From contig SFMJ01000085.1 of NCBI GenBank assembly GCA_004553095.1, positions 1 to 14,524 of the forward strand: DNA of 14,524 bases. Direction: 5' to 3'. A program made the translations under genes and the position numbers. The notes beneath the pieces were generated by a model. The model searched no databases. It saw only the letters and a list, made by a program, of their open reading frames with translations, and was not told where the DNA came from. Shown in pieces: positions 7,533 to 14,524 of this stretch. Source of the DNA: Bacteroidales bacterium (GTDB lineage: Bacteria; Bacteroidota; Bacteroidia; Bacteroidales; Muribaculaceae). Within the stretch, counting starts at the first letter, position 1. The number at the start of each line of letters is the position of its first letter.

Positions 7533-8378
7533 TTAGTCTATTTTATCGTAGTTTGCCAAGGAGTCAATCTCCGATTTGTAAATATCGCGTATCACTCTCA
7601 CGGCGCTGAGGGCCTTGAAGTCGGATGCCAATTTCAGCTTGAGTGTGAAGAAACTTTCATCCTCGCCTCTGACTCGACCCACTATCGTGCCCACCGGTAT
7701 TCCCTCGGGGAAGGTAGTGGAGTAGCCGCTGGTCACGATCGTGTCGCCGATCTGATATTTGGCATGTCGAGGCACTTCCTCTACATATCCTATCGTCGAG
7801 TTGCCCCCCTTCCAGGTCATCGAGCCCACAAATCCTGTTCCTTTGATCTTGACCGAGAATTTTTGCGTCTCGTTCAGCAGTGAGATCACTCGCGAGATAT
7901 GGTCGCCGGTTACATTGACGATACCCACCACGCCATTCTGGTCGACTACTCCCATGCCTTCCTTGATCCCGTCGAGGCTTCCGCGGTTGATGGTGAAGTA
8001 GTTCTTCGCATGGCGGGTATTGTTGTTGATCACCGTGGCGGAGATATAGCCGAAACGCTCTTGTTTCTGCTCTTTGGAGAGGAGGGTGTCGAGGTGTAGC
8101 GTCTGCATCTCCGTGATCTGACTCTTCAGATTCAGCACCTGATTTTGCAGGTCAGCATTAGTGGCTTGCAGACTCTCGTTGATCGTCTTGAGGTGGAAGT
8201 AGCCTGTCACTTGCGACCATACGCTATATATACTCCCGGTCACCTGATTGGCGGAGGTAAGATACACCGACTGCTGATAGACATTATTATCTACCAGCAG
8301 TTTGCAGCCTATCACCATGTATATGGTGAATAAAAACCACTTCGAATATCTTATGATAAAGTCAAGTATATTTCTCAT
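7533..8378 (-). CDS. mreC: MreC, rod-shape-determining scaffold protein
   Basis: MreC is a bitopic inner-membrane protein whose periplasmic part binds and activates PBP2. The 281 residues show a single N-terminal membrane helix (about 13-30), a coiled-coil stretch (about 63-105, heptad-like around ESLQATNADLQNQVLNLK), and the two-lobed beta domain with the family motifs INRGSLDGIKEGMGVV (130-145), NGVVGIV (148-154) and GDTIVTSGYS followed by FPEGIPVG (211-230). Length is in the normal range. The ATG at 8378 sits directly before the membrane helix as expected. It follows mreB after a 94-base spacer that holds a strong hairpin, and precedes mreD by 30 bases. Confidence 0.95.
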   Translation of the reverse strand: MRNILDFIIRYSKWFLFTIYMVIGCKLLVDNNVYQQSVYLTSANQVTGSIYSVWSQVTGYFHLKTINESLQATNADLQNQVLNLKSQITEMQTLHLDTLLSKEQKQERFGYISATVINNNTRHAKNYFTINRGSLDGIKEGMGVVDQNGVVGIVNVTGDHISRVISLLNETQKFSVKIKGTGFVGSMTWKGGNSTIGYVEEVPRHAKYQIGDTIVTSGYSTTFPEGIPVGTIVGRVRGEDESFFTLKLKLASDFKALSAVRVIRDIYKSEIDSLANYDKID

Positions 8379-8409
8379 TGATTGTTTAAGAGCGCGTTCC
8401 TTAACACAA

Positions 8410-8445
8410 CATATCTGTATGGACCTTTTTATCCATACAGATATG
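8410..8445. promoter_or_regulatory. Perfect 14-bp inverted repeat between mreB and mreC
   Basis: CATATCTGTATGGA (8410-8423) is exactly the reverse complement of TCCATACAGATATG (8432-8445), separated by the 8-base loop CCTTTTTA. In the minus-strand mRNA it forms a long hairpin 27 bases downstream of the mreB stop. No run of U follows the stem in that direction, so it is not a standard intrinsic terminator. A 3' stabiliser, an RNase processing site or a partial attenuator that lets mreB be made in excess over mreCD are possible readings. A protein-binding operator is an alternative. Confidence 0.75.
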
Positions 8446-8472
8446 AGAGAATTCTTTCGGTTTATGGGGATC

Positions 8473-9492
8473 TTATCGGATCAAGAAGGAGAACCGGTTG
8501 ATGTTCTTCAGAGCCACACCGGTGCCTTTGGCTACAGCGTGTAGTGGATCTTCGGCGATCTTGAACTCGATGCGAATCTTGTCGGTGAGACGCTTGGCAA
8601 GACCGCGAAGCAACGCACCGCCACCTGCCAGGTAGATACCATTGCGCACGATATCGGCGTAAAGCTCAGGGGGTGTCTGTTCCAACGCTGCCAAGATGGC
8701 ATTCTCCATCTTGATGATGGTCTTATCGATGCAGTGTGAGATTTCTTCGTAGGTCACGGGGATCTCCATCGGCAGGGAGGTCATCTTGTTGGGACCGCAT
8801 ACGATATAGGGCTCCGGTCCATCTTCCAATTCGGGAAGTGCCGAACCGACATTGATCTTGATCTGCTCTGCCATGGTGGTACCCACTTTCAGATTGTGTA
8901 CGCGACCCATGTGCTCTTGGATATCGGCTGTCAGGTCGTTGCCTGCGATGCGGATACTCTTGTTGCTGACGATGCCGCCGAGTGAGATCACGGCGATCTC
9001 TGTCGAACCGCCACCTATATCCACGATCATGTTGCCATCGGGGGCTTCGACGTCGAGACCGATACCGAGGGCTGCCGCCATAGGCTCGTAGATCATGTAG
9101 ACGTCACGACCGCCGGCATGTTCGCTCGAGTCGCGTACCGCACGAATCTCTACCTCGGTCGAACCGGAGGGAATACACACCACCATGCGGAGCGAGGGGG
9201 AGAACCAACGACGCTTCGAACTTACCATCTTTACCATGCCGCGGATCATCTGCTCTGCGGCGTTGAAGTCGGCTATTACGCCGTCGCGCAACGGACGAAT
9301 GGTCCGGATGCCGGGAGGCTCCTTGCCTTCCATCTGATGGGCTGCTGTGCCGACCGCTAATAACTTGTCGGTCTTGTTCTCGATAGCTACTACACTCGGC
9401 TCATCTACCACAATCTTATCATTATGGATGATGATGGAATTGGCTGTGCCAAGGTCCATCGCTATTTCCTGAGTAAATGAAAAAAATCCCAT
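8473..9492 (-). CDS. mreB: MreB, bacterial actin that directs rod-shape growth
   Basis: MreB forms ATP-dependent membrane-bound filaments that position the cell-wall synthesis machine. The actin-fold nucleotide motifs are all present: DLGTAN (13-18, phosphate 1), RPLRDGVIADF (66-76), YEPMAAALG (135-143, with the catalytic-position Glu136), MIVDIGGGSTEIAV (155-168, phosphate 2) and GIYLAGGGALLRGL (285-298, adenosine loop). The N-terminal MGFFSFTQEIAMDLG is the usual MreB beginning. The 339 residues are a normal full length. It is the first gene of the minus-strand run, with a candidate promoter about 90 bases upstream. In many Bacteroidales purH precedes mreB, as far as I recall; here a divergent regulator gene does. 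Confidence 0.97.
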   Translation of the reverse strand: MGFFSFTQEIAMDLGTANSIIIHNDKIVVDEPSVVAIENKTDKLLAVGTAAHQMEGKEPPGIRTIRPLRDGVIADFNAAEQMIRGMVKMVSSKRRWFSPSLRMVVCIPSGSTEVEIRAVRDSSEHAGGRDVYMIYEPMAAALGIGLDVEAPDGNMIVDIGGGSTEIAVISLGGIVSNKSIRIAGNDLTADIQEHMGRVHNLKVGTTMAEQIKINVGSALPELEDGPEPYIVCGPNKMTSLPMEIPVTYEEISHCIDKTIIKMENAILAALEQTPPELYADIVRNGIYLAGGGALLRGLAKRLTDKIRIEFKIAEDPLHAVAKGTGVALKNINRFSFLIR

Positions 9493-9578
9493 TGTTCTTT
9501 TTTCTGCTTTTGTTGTTCAAATTTGTTCTTTTAGGGACTCTGTTACAGGGTTGTTGTTTTATTACCAAAATCCGTCTG

Positions 9579-9610
9579 CAAAATTAATAATTTTTTCCAA
9601 TTTCCACAAT
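9579..9610 (-). promoter_or_regulatory. Candidate Bacteroidetes-type promoter for mreB
   Basis: On the minus strand TAATTTTG (9586-9579) matches the Bacteroidetes -7 element TAnnTTTG. ATTG (9610-9607) lies 20 bases upstream as an imperfect -33 TTTG. This would start the mreB transcript roughly 80 bases before its ATG. The -33 match is weak. Confidence 0.45.
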
Positions 9611-9729
9611 ATATAACCCCCACCTTTTTTCAACATTCTTATAAATTTTATACAATTACTTACTCAGTTTATGTTTTGTCTATTCCGGGTGTTTAGAATC
9701 GCGTTCTTATGCGGTTTTTATAATTTTTG

Positions 9730-9760
9730 TTTGATGCTTTCGTTTTTTTGACTATCTTTG
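9730..9760 (+). promoter_or_regulatory. Candidate Bacteroidetes-type promoter for the TPR-AraC regulator
   Basis: TTTG (9730-9733), a 19-base spacer, then TATCTTTG (9753-9760) match both elements and the spacing of the Bacteroidetes primary sigma consensus. The transcript would begin about 9767, leaving a leader of about 120 bases before the likely start codons at 9887-9894. Confidence 0.6.
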
Positions 9761-9886
9761 TTGTAGATTTGGTCGATGTCTTTGGCCTCGGAGTGTCATT
9801 TTCCTTTCTAATTGACTCTTTACTGCGTCGATGTCCGCCATTTCTTTCTCTCCTAATGAACTTTGCTTATGTTTCCTTAAATTCTT

Positions 9887-11467
9887 TTGATTTATGTCAT
9901 CTCTACATATACCGGCAAAACTCCTGCTCGGCACCTCACTTCTCCTCTCCGATTTGAGAAGAGCTCCGATAAGGTCAAAATCACCAACGACCTCTTCGAC
10001 CAACTCCGCGAGGAGGGCCTCATCGATGATAATACCCGCTTCAAACCCAATACACCTATCGACTCTGTCCGCCAGCAGTTCTATTACTGGACCGGCGAGT
10101 GGTATTGTGAGCAACAAAACTATCAACTCTCCAAAGATTATGGCCTGAAAGCTTTACCCCTCTATAAGGGTGCAAGCATCGCCAAGTCCGACTGTCTTAA
10201 CCTCCTCGGTGTGGTCTGTGTCCGTATGGGCGACTTCGCTTCCGGCATCACATATACCAAGCAGTGTCTCGACATCACTCGCAAGAGTGGTAACGACAAA
10301 CTGATCGCCGCCACCTATAGCACCCTTGCCGGTACTTATATCGCTGCCAACGACCCCGAAGCGGCAATAAAATATACACTCGAGGGACTTACATACGCCG
10401 ATAAAGTAGAGGATACTACCTACAAGGGTATATTGATGGGTATGGCATCGGAGGCCTACAACAAGACCGGCAATCATGCCAAAGCCCTGGAATATGCCGA
10501 AGAGGGGTATAAAGTCGACTCCATCGGTGGCAGGAAGAAGAGAATGGCTATCCGCCTCTCTCAGAAAGCTAACGCCCTTATCGGGCTCGAGCGATATGCC
10601 GAGGCGGCAGCAAATTTCCGTCAGGCTATACCCATCCTCAAGGAGGTGGGAAACTTCCATTCCCTTGCTATCGACTATAACCAACTCGGTTTTGCGCTAC
10701 TCAAAATGAAGCGTAATTCGGAGGCTATCAACTATTTCCGAGAGGCTGATCGTCTTTTGGACGAAATGGGCGACATCTACAATCAGCTCCACTCCAAACG
10801 AGGACTCTACGAAAGTTATTGGGCTGTCAATCAGGATAGTGCATACGCCGCCATGACCGATTTCAACCGGCTCAAAGATTCCCTCTACAGCCAGGCTTCT
10901 GCCGATGCTTTGGCTCGATATAAGGTCGAGTTCGACACCGATCGACTCCAAGAGGAGATGGAACATCATAAGAGTCGTAACATCGTCTGGATTTCTGTCG
11001 GAGTGGTTTCGCTCCTATTTATTATAGCGGTGTTGATATTCCATAGTTGGCGTGAGATTCAATATCGCAAGGAAATGCAGTCGCTTGTCGCTAAGATCTA
11101 TGAATATCAGCAGCAGAATAGAGTAGAGGAAACATCTGAAGTCACCGACTTGGAACGCCGTGTCATCGAGGCTGTTAATGAGGGTATGCCCTCAGGGAAG
11201 TTTAGCGTCGCCGATATAGCCCTCCGCCTCAATATGGGTGAACAGACATTCCGACGTCGATTCGTAGATGCCACCGGCAAATTGCCCAAGGCTTTCATCA
11301 CCTCTATCCAGATGAGCAAGGCTGTAACACTCCTCAAAGATTGCCCCGATATGCCGATCGCAGAAGTCGCTCGCGAGTGTGGCTTCGACGAACTGAGTGC
11401 ACTATCTCGTACCTTCAAAAAGTCCTTCGGTTGCTCTCCGACCGAGTATCGTGCCAAGTTGGGCTAA
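9887..11467 (+). CDS. TPR-sensor, membrane-tethered AraC-family transcription regulator; N-terminus uncertain
   Basis: A regulator that joins a TPR domain to a DNA-binding domain across the membrane. Residues about 60-345 are helical TPR repeats (e.g. YNKTGNHAKALEYAEEGY at 191-208; ERYAEAAANFRQAI at 235-248). A membrane helix follows (about 366-386, WISVGVVSLLFIIAVLIFHSW) with more positive charge after it, then a short helical linker and an AraC HTH pair (about 438-522, FSVADIALRLNM and MPIAEVARECGF). There is no kinase or receiver. For the TPRs to be periplasmic and the HTH cytoplasmic a signal peptide is needed, but this frame offers only a TTG at 9887 and no hydrophobic leader. ATG 9894, in the frame one base off, encodes MSSLHIPAKLLLGTSLLLS, a plausible signal peptide; one missing base before about 9960 would join them. 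The DNA target is unknown. The C-terminus is complete. Confidence 0.8.
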   Translation: MIYVISTYTGKTPARHLTSPLRFEKSSDKVKITNDLFDQLREEGLIDDNTRFKPNTPIDSVRQQFYYWTGEWYCEQQNYQLSKDYGLKALPLYKGASIAKSDCLNLLGVVCVRMGDFASGITYTKQCLDITRKSGNDKLIAATYSTLAGTYIAANDPEAAIKYTLEGLTYADKVEDTTYKGILMGMASEAYNKTGNHAKALEYAEEGYKVDSIGGRKKRMAIRLSQKANALIGLERYAEAAANFRQAIPILKEVGNFHSLAIDYNQLGFALLKMKRNSEAINYFREADRLLDEMGDIYNQLHSKRGLYESYWAVNQDSAYAAMTDFNRLKDSLYSQASADALARYKVEFDTDRLQEEMEHHKSRNIVWISVGVVSLLFIIAVLIFHSWREIQYRKEMQSLVAKIYEYQQQNRVEETSEVTDLERRVIEAVNEGMPSGKFSVADIALRLNMGEQTFRRRFVDATGKLPKAFITSIQMSKAVTLLKDCPDMPIAEVARECGFDELSALSRTFKKSFGCSPTEYRAKLG

Positions 11468-11720
11468 TGTACCATATATGGCTTATGAGTTTATTAGGCT
11501 CTTTGGACTAAAAATCACTGATTTTCATCACATTGATAGTTTTTGTCAAATCTTTGTAAATTTTTATCAAGCAATATAGCACCTTTTTTGCCTAAGTTTG
11601 CATTGAAATTACCTGCCTCTTTTCGCTATGCTCTTTTGAGCCTTGGCGTATGTCGAAAGTTGTGTCGGTATAGTCGTTACTTTTGAGGCCTCTGTCGAGA
11701 CCTCCTGATATGAGATTTCA
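11468..11720. other. Intergenic region upstream of the hybrid sensor gene
   Basis: These 253 AT-rich bases lie between the two regulator genes. They contain the palindrome CCATATATGG (11472-11481) just after the stop codon, AAAATCACTGATTTT (11511-11525, 7-base arms around one C), and a TTGATA...TATCAA pair (11533-11538 and 11565-11570). Any of these could be operators for an AraC-type protein or chance in AT-rich DNA. No strong GC hairpin with a T run marks a terminator for the upstream gene. Confidence 0.4.
11593..11600 (+). promoter_or_regulatory. Candidate -7 promoter element for the hybrid sensor gene
   Basis: TAAGTTTG matches the Bacteroidetes -7 consensus TAnnTTTG, 120 bases before the ATG at 11721. 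No good -33 TTTG lies at 19-21 bases upstream, so the call is weaker than for the preceding gene. It would give the hybrid sensor its own transcript and a leader of about 115 bases. Confidence 0.4.
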
Positions 11721-14524
11721 ATGGGAACTAAAGGTGATTTTTTCAGAATTTCTCCCTTTATCGCTCTTCAGGTTTTCCTCCTCTTCGTAGTTGTACAGGC
11801 TTGTGGCGGAAAACAAACATTGAGCGATGATGCTATTCGTGCCACCGACAGTATCGTAAAGGCCAACGAAGAGAATGTCGATGCCCTTCGCAGTCTTATC
11901 GCCGATTTTGCCGCTAAAGATAATGTCTATGGCGAGGTGATCTGCTATAAGGCTCTCGGTCGCCTTTTCCGCGAGCAGAGCAATTTCATCGAGTCTATCA
12001 ATATCCACAAGAAGGGTCTCGACAAGGCTATAGATCTCAAAGACACCATCCAGATAATCCAAGCCCTCAACAATATTGCCACCAATTATCGTCGCATGGG
12101 TATACTCGATGAGGCTGCCGTCTATCATTATCGTGCCTTGGAGTATTGCAACGCCTATAGCGACAAGACCGGCGATGTGTCTCGCAAGAATCGTGTGGTA
12201 AGCCTCAATGGTGTCGGCAATATCTACATGACGATGGAAAATTATGATAAGGCCGATAGCGTATTGCGTCAGGCTCTCGCCGGCGAGAAGGCTCTTGGCA
12301 GTGCCTTAGGCCAAGCCATCAATTATGCCAACCTCGGTGCCATCTTCGAGTCGAAGGAGATGACCGACTCTGCACAGCGCTATTATGAACTCTCAATGCA
12401 TTACAACAAGGAGGCAAATTCCGATCTCGGCATCGCACTTTGTCACTCCCATTTCGGCCGCCTACACGAGAAACGTGGGAACCTCGATAGTGCCATCGCG
12501 GAGTATAAGAGTGCTTACGATATTATGTCTGACAGCAAGGATGTGTGGCATTGGCTCGAGGCTTGCCTCGCCCTGGCAAGAGCATATATCGATAAGAACG
12601 ACCTTACCACCGCTTCTCAATATCTTTCCAAGGCCACCGAGTCTGCTCGCGAGATTCACTCTCTCGAACATCTCGCCGAGGCTTATCGCCTGAGATATCT
12701 TATCAGCAACCAACAAGGTGACCTTAAGGGGGCACTCGATAGCTATATCCTCAGCCAGAAGTATAACGATAGTATCTCGAGTGAGAAGAATCTGGTACAA
12801 ATGCAGAATGCACGCATCAATTATGAACGCGAACTTAAGAAAAGTGAAATTTCTCAGATCCAACAAGCATATCAAAATGAGCGTAGCCTTCGCCGCACTA
12901 TTCTGATCGGTTCGATAGTCTTTGTAATTATCGCCATTTTGGTGATAATCCTCTTGATCAATGTGATACGCCTTCGCAACCAGAAGAGTAGCATCATACG
13001 CCGTACGGATCAGATGCGGGCTTCATTCTTTACCAATATTACCCATGAGTTCCGTACTCCCCTCACTGTGATCCAGGCTGCCGCACGGGAGTTGGCAGAC
13101 AATTCCGAAGAGGATAGCATGACCTACAACAATGCCGTAGATATCCTTCGCAATGAGTCGCGCCTCTTGAATCTGATCAACCAAATTTTGGATATGGCGA
13201 AGATGGATGCCACCGACACTACACCCTTGCAGTGGCGTCATGGCGATATCGTGGAGTTTGTCAATATCCTCTGCGATGGCCTTCGTCATTATGGTGCCGA
13301 CAGGAATGTCAGTGTGATCTGTGTCTCTCTCAAGGAAAAGATCGAAGCCGATTTTATCCCCGACTATATGCAGAAGATTGTCTGCAATCTGGTCTCTAAT
13401 GCCATTAAGTTCTCCAAGCCCGACAGTTCGGTATATCTTCTTCTTCGCACCATGGGAAGCGATCTTCAGATCGTGGTGTGTGATTTCGGCATCGGCATCA
13501 GTGATGAGGCAATGCAAAATATCTTTACCCCCTTCTATCAGGTGGAGGGTGTCAATGCAAATATCGGTAGCGGTGTCGGCCTGTCGGTGGTGAAGTTGGC
13601 CGTCGAGAAGATGAATGGCTCTATCGATGTACATTCTGCACGTGATGAGGGTGCTGTGTTCGTGGTCACTATACCTCTGGCTTGTAATGATACTTCAGCC
13701 GATCCGCTCAATATCTCCGAGTATTTCAAGTCATATCTTCACAAGCATGGTAGCGCTCCGACCCTCCCGAATCAGAAGAGTGAGGATGAGATTCTTGCCG
13801 ATGAAGATGCCACCTGCGTCCTGATCGTGGAGGATACTCCCGAAGTGGCTCACTATATGATGCGTCAGCTCAATCGTGATTATAAGTATCAGTTTGCCGC
13901 CAACGGCAAGGAGGGTCTCGAGTTGGCGATGAAGCTGGTGCCCGATATCATCATCACCGATATCATGATGCCGGTGATGGATGGTTTCGAACTTTGCAAG
14001 CAGATCCGCGAGTCGGAACTGCTGAGCCATGTGCCTATCATTATGGTTACTGCCAAAGCCACTCACGAGGATCGCATCAAAGGCCTTAGTCTCGGGGCGG
14101 ATGCATATATCGAAAAACCCTTCCACGCCGATGAACTAAACGTGAGAGTAGAAAAATTATTGGAACAACGTAAGATGTTACAGATGAAGTATATATCTTC
14201 TGAGCCTGAAGAAAATATTAACGATGAGGAGATGCCATCCATCACTGCCAATGACAAGATGTTCCTGACCAAAGTTACGGATGCCGTAACTGAGCAGATC
14301 ACCAATGGCAGAGTCGATTATGCCCTCTTGGCATCTACCCTCTGTCTCTCGAGGGCGCAACTCAATCGCAAGATTAAAGCGATCACCGGTGAGACTACCA
14401 CCGAATATATCCTGAAGATCAAGATCTCTCTCGCCAAGCATCTGTTAGACAGCACCGACAAGTCAATATTCGAAATTGCTATGGACTGTGGCATGGACTC
14501 TGACAGCTATTTCTGCACCCTCTT
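11721..14524 (+). CDS. TPR-sensor hybrid two-component regulator (lipoprotein-like N-terminus, TPR, TM, HisKA, HATPase, REC, AraC HTH), 3' end cut
   Basis: One-protein phosphorelay: 934 complete codons are in the window and the frame is open at its edge. In order: a signal peptide with a possible lipobox (IALQVFLLFVVVQAC, Cys28; Gln at -2 is unusual); TPR helices about 35-350; a coiled coil about 352-392; a membrane helix about 394-416; the kinase H-box THEFRTP with His442; N-box NLVSNAIKFSKP (556-567); G1 DFGIGIS (588-594); G2 GSGVGLSVVK (616-625); an acidic linker; a receiver with Glu704/Asp705, phospho-acceptor Asp747 (TDIMMPVMDG), Thr777 and Lys799; and an AraC-type HTH from about 847. 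All catalytic residues are present, so it should be active. The HTH is cut inside its second helix-turn-helix (GMDSDSYFCTLF); perhaps 15-25 residues are missing. Unlike carbohydrate hybrid sensors with beta-propeller domains, the input here is TPR. The ATG at 11721 is chosen because the signal peptide begins there. Confidence 0.93.
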   Translation, partial: MGTKGDFFRISPFIALQVFLLFVVVQACGGKQTLSDDAIRATDSIVKANEENVDALRSLIADFAAKDNVYGEVICYKALGRLFREQSNFIESINIHKKGLDKAIDLKDTIQIIQALNNIATNYRRMGILDEAAVYHYRALEYCNAYSDKTGDVSRKNRVVSLNGVGNIYMTMENYDKADSVLRQALAGEKALGSALGQAINYANLGAIFESKEMTDSAQRYYELSMHYNKEANSDLGIALCHSHFGRLHEKRGNLDSAIAEYKSAYDIMSDSKDVWHWLEACLALARAYIDKNDLTTASQYLSKATESAREIHSLEHLAEAYRLRYLISNQQGDLKGALDSYILSQKYNDSISSEKNLVQMQNARINYERELKKSEISQIQQAYQNERSLRRTILIGSIVFVIIAILVIILLINVIRLRNQKSSIIRRTDQMRASFFTNITHEFRTPLTVIQAAARELADNSEEDSMTYNNAVDILRNESRLLNLINQILDMAKMDATDTTPLQWRHGDIVEFVNILCDGLRHYGADRNVSVICVSLKEKIEADFIPDYMQKIVCNLVSNAIKFSKPDSSVYLLLRTMGSDLQIVVCDFGIGISDEAMQNIFTPFYQVEGVNANIGSGVGLSVVKLAVEKMNGSIDVHSARDEGAVFVVTIPLACNDTSADPLNISEYFKSYLHKHGSAPTLPNQKSEDEILADEDATCVLIVEDTPEVAHYMMRQLNRDYKYQFAANGKEGLELAMKLVPDIIITDIMMPVMDGFELCKQIRESELLSHVPIIMVTAKATHEDRIKGLSLGADAYIEKPFHADELNVRVEKLLEQRKMLQMKYISSEPEENINDEEMPSITANDKMFLTKVTDAVTEQITNGRVDYALLASTLCLSRAQLNRKIKAITGETTTEYILKIKISLAKHLLDSTDKSIFEIAMDCGMDSDSYFCTL

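Larger units (their letters stand above)
9493..9886. other. Divergent intergenic region between mreB and the TPR regulator
   Basis: These 394 AT-rich bases separate two divergent transcripts. They hold a candidate promoter facing each way (listed separately). The right half, presumed leader of the regulator mRNA, contains two short ATG-started frames: 9776-9811 (11 codons, MSLASECHFPF) and 9831-9890 (19 codons, MSAISFSPNELCLCFLKFF). The second ends three bases before the ATG at 9894 and is in frame with it. Whether these are translated cannot be told. No tRNA, repeat array or terminator with a GC stem and T run is evident. Confidence 0.6.

Noticed and set aside
7446..7883. A 145-codon plus-strand frame opposite mreD and mreC
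   Set aside because: It overlaps conserved mreC motifs on the minus strand and looks like an antisense shadow.
9727..9957. A 76-codon plus-strand frame starting TTG in the divergent region, hydrophobic at its N-terminus
   Set aside because: It starts inside the candidate promoter, shows no family resemblance and ends inside the regulator gene; the hydrophobicity reflects T-rich DNA.
10154..10684. A 176-codon minus-strand frame opposite the TPR region
   Set aside because: Antisense shadow of a clear TPR coding region.
11511..11525. AAAATCACTGATTTT as an intrinsic terminator
   Set aside because: The stem is almost all A-T and very short, with no GC core or following T run; kept only as a possible operator within the intergenic entry.
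13023..13634. A 203-codon minus-strand frame opposite the kinase domain
   Set aside because: It mirrors the codon bias of the hybrid sensor, whose motifs are intact on the other strand; no recognisable protein features.

Overview
This window looks like a chromosomal segment of a Bacteroidales bacterium, most likely Prevotella-like. The grounds are: putative promoters of the Bacteroidetes type (TTTG, about 19 bases, TAnnTTTG) upstream of the regulators; absence of strong Shine-Dalgarno sites; a Tgt without the usual zinc cysteines; a short, divergent FolK; and two AraC-output membrane regulators with TPR sensor domains, one of them a hybrid two-component protein. The taxon is inferred from gene style only; no marker gene such as rRNA is present.

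Layout: (1) 2-1246, plus strand: the 3' part of a calcineurin-like metallophosphoesterase gene, then folK. (2) 9492 down to 1252, minus strand: a run of seven genes, mreB, mreC, mreD, mrdA (PBP2), rodA, tgt and an LptF/LptG-family permease. It converges on folK with only 5 bases between the stop codons. The first five genes form the elongasome, which builds the lateral wall of a rod-shaped cell: the MreB filament, the MreC/MreD scaffold, the PBP2 transpeptidase and the RodA glycosyltransferase. Tgt (tRNA queuosine modification) and the LPS-export permease follow. mreD-mrdA and mrdA-rodA overlap by 17 and 20 bases and both downstream genes start with GTG, which suggests translational coupling. 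A perfect 14-bp hairpin lies between mreB and mreC. mreD as given is broken by a frameshift near 7338-7350.

(3) 9493-9886: a 394-base AT-rich divergent region with a candidate promoter facing each way. (4) 9887-11467, plus strand: a TPR / one-TM / AraC-HTH regulator whose N-terminus seems split between two frames. (5) 11721 to the window end, plus strand: a putative lipoprotein TPR / TM / histidine kinase / receiver / AraC hybrid regulator, cut by the window edge a few residues before its expected end.

The elongasome block is housekeeping. The part most worth attention is the tandem pair of TPR sensors that share topology and DNA-binding family but use different signalling logic: one membrane-tethered without phosphorelay, one a full hybrid phosphorelay. 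Their ligand and targets cannot be read from this sequence. I saw no tRNA, rRNA, CRISPR array, insertion sequence or phage gene.
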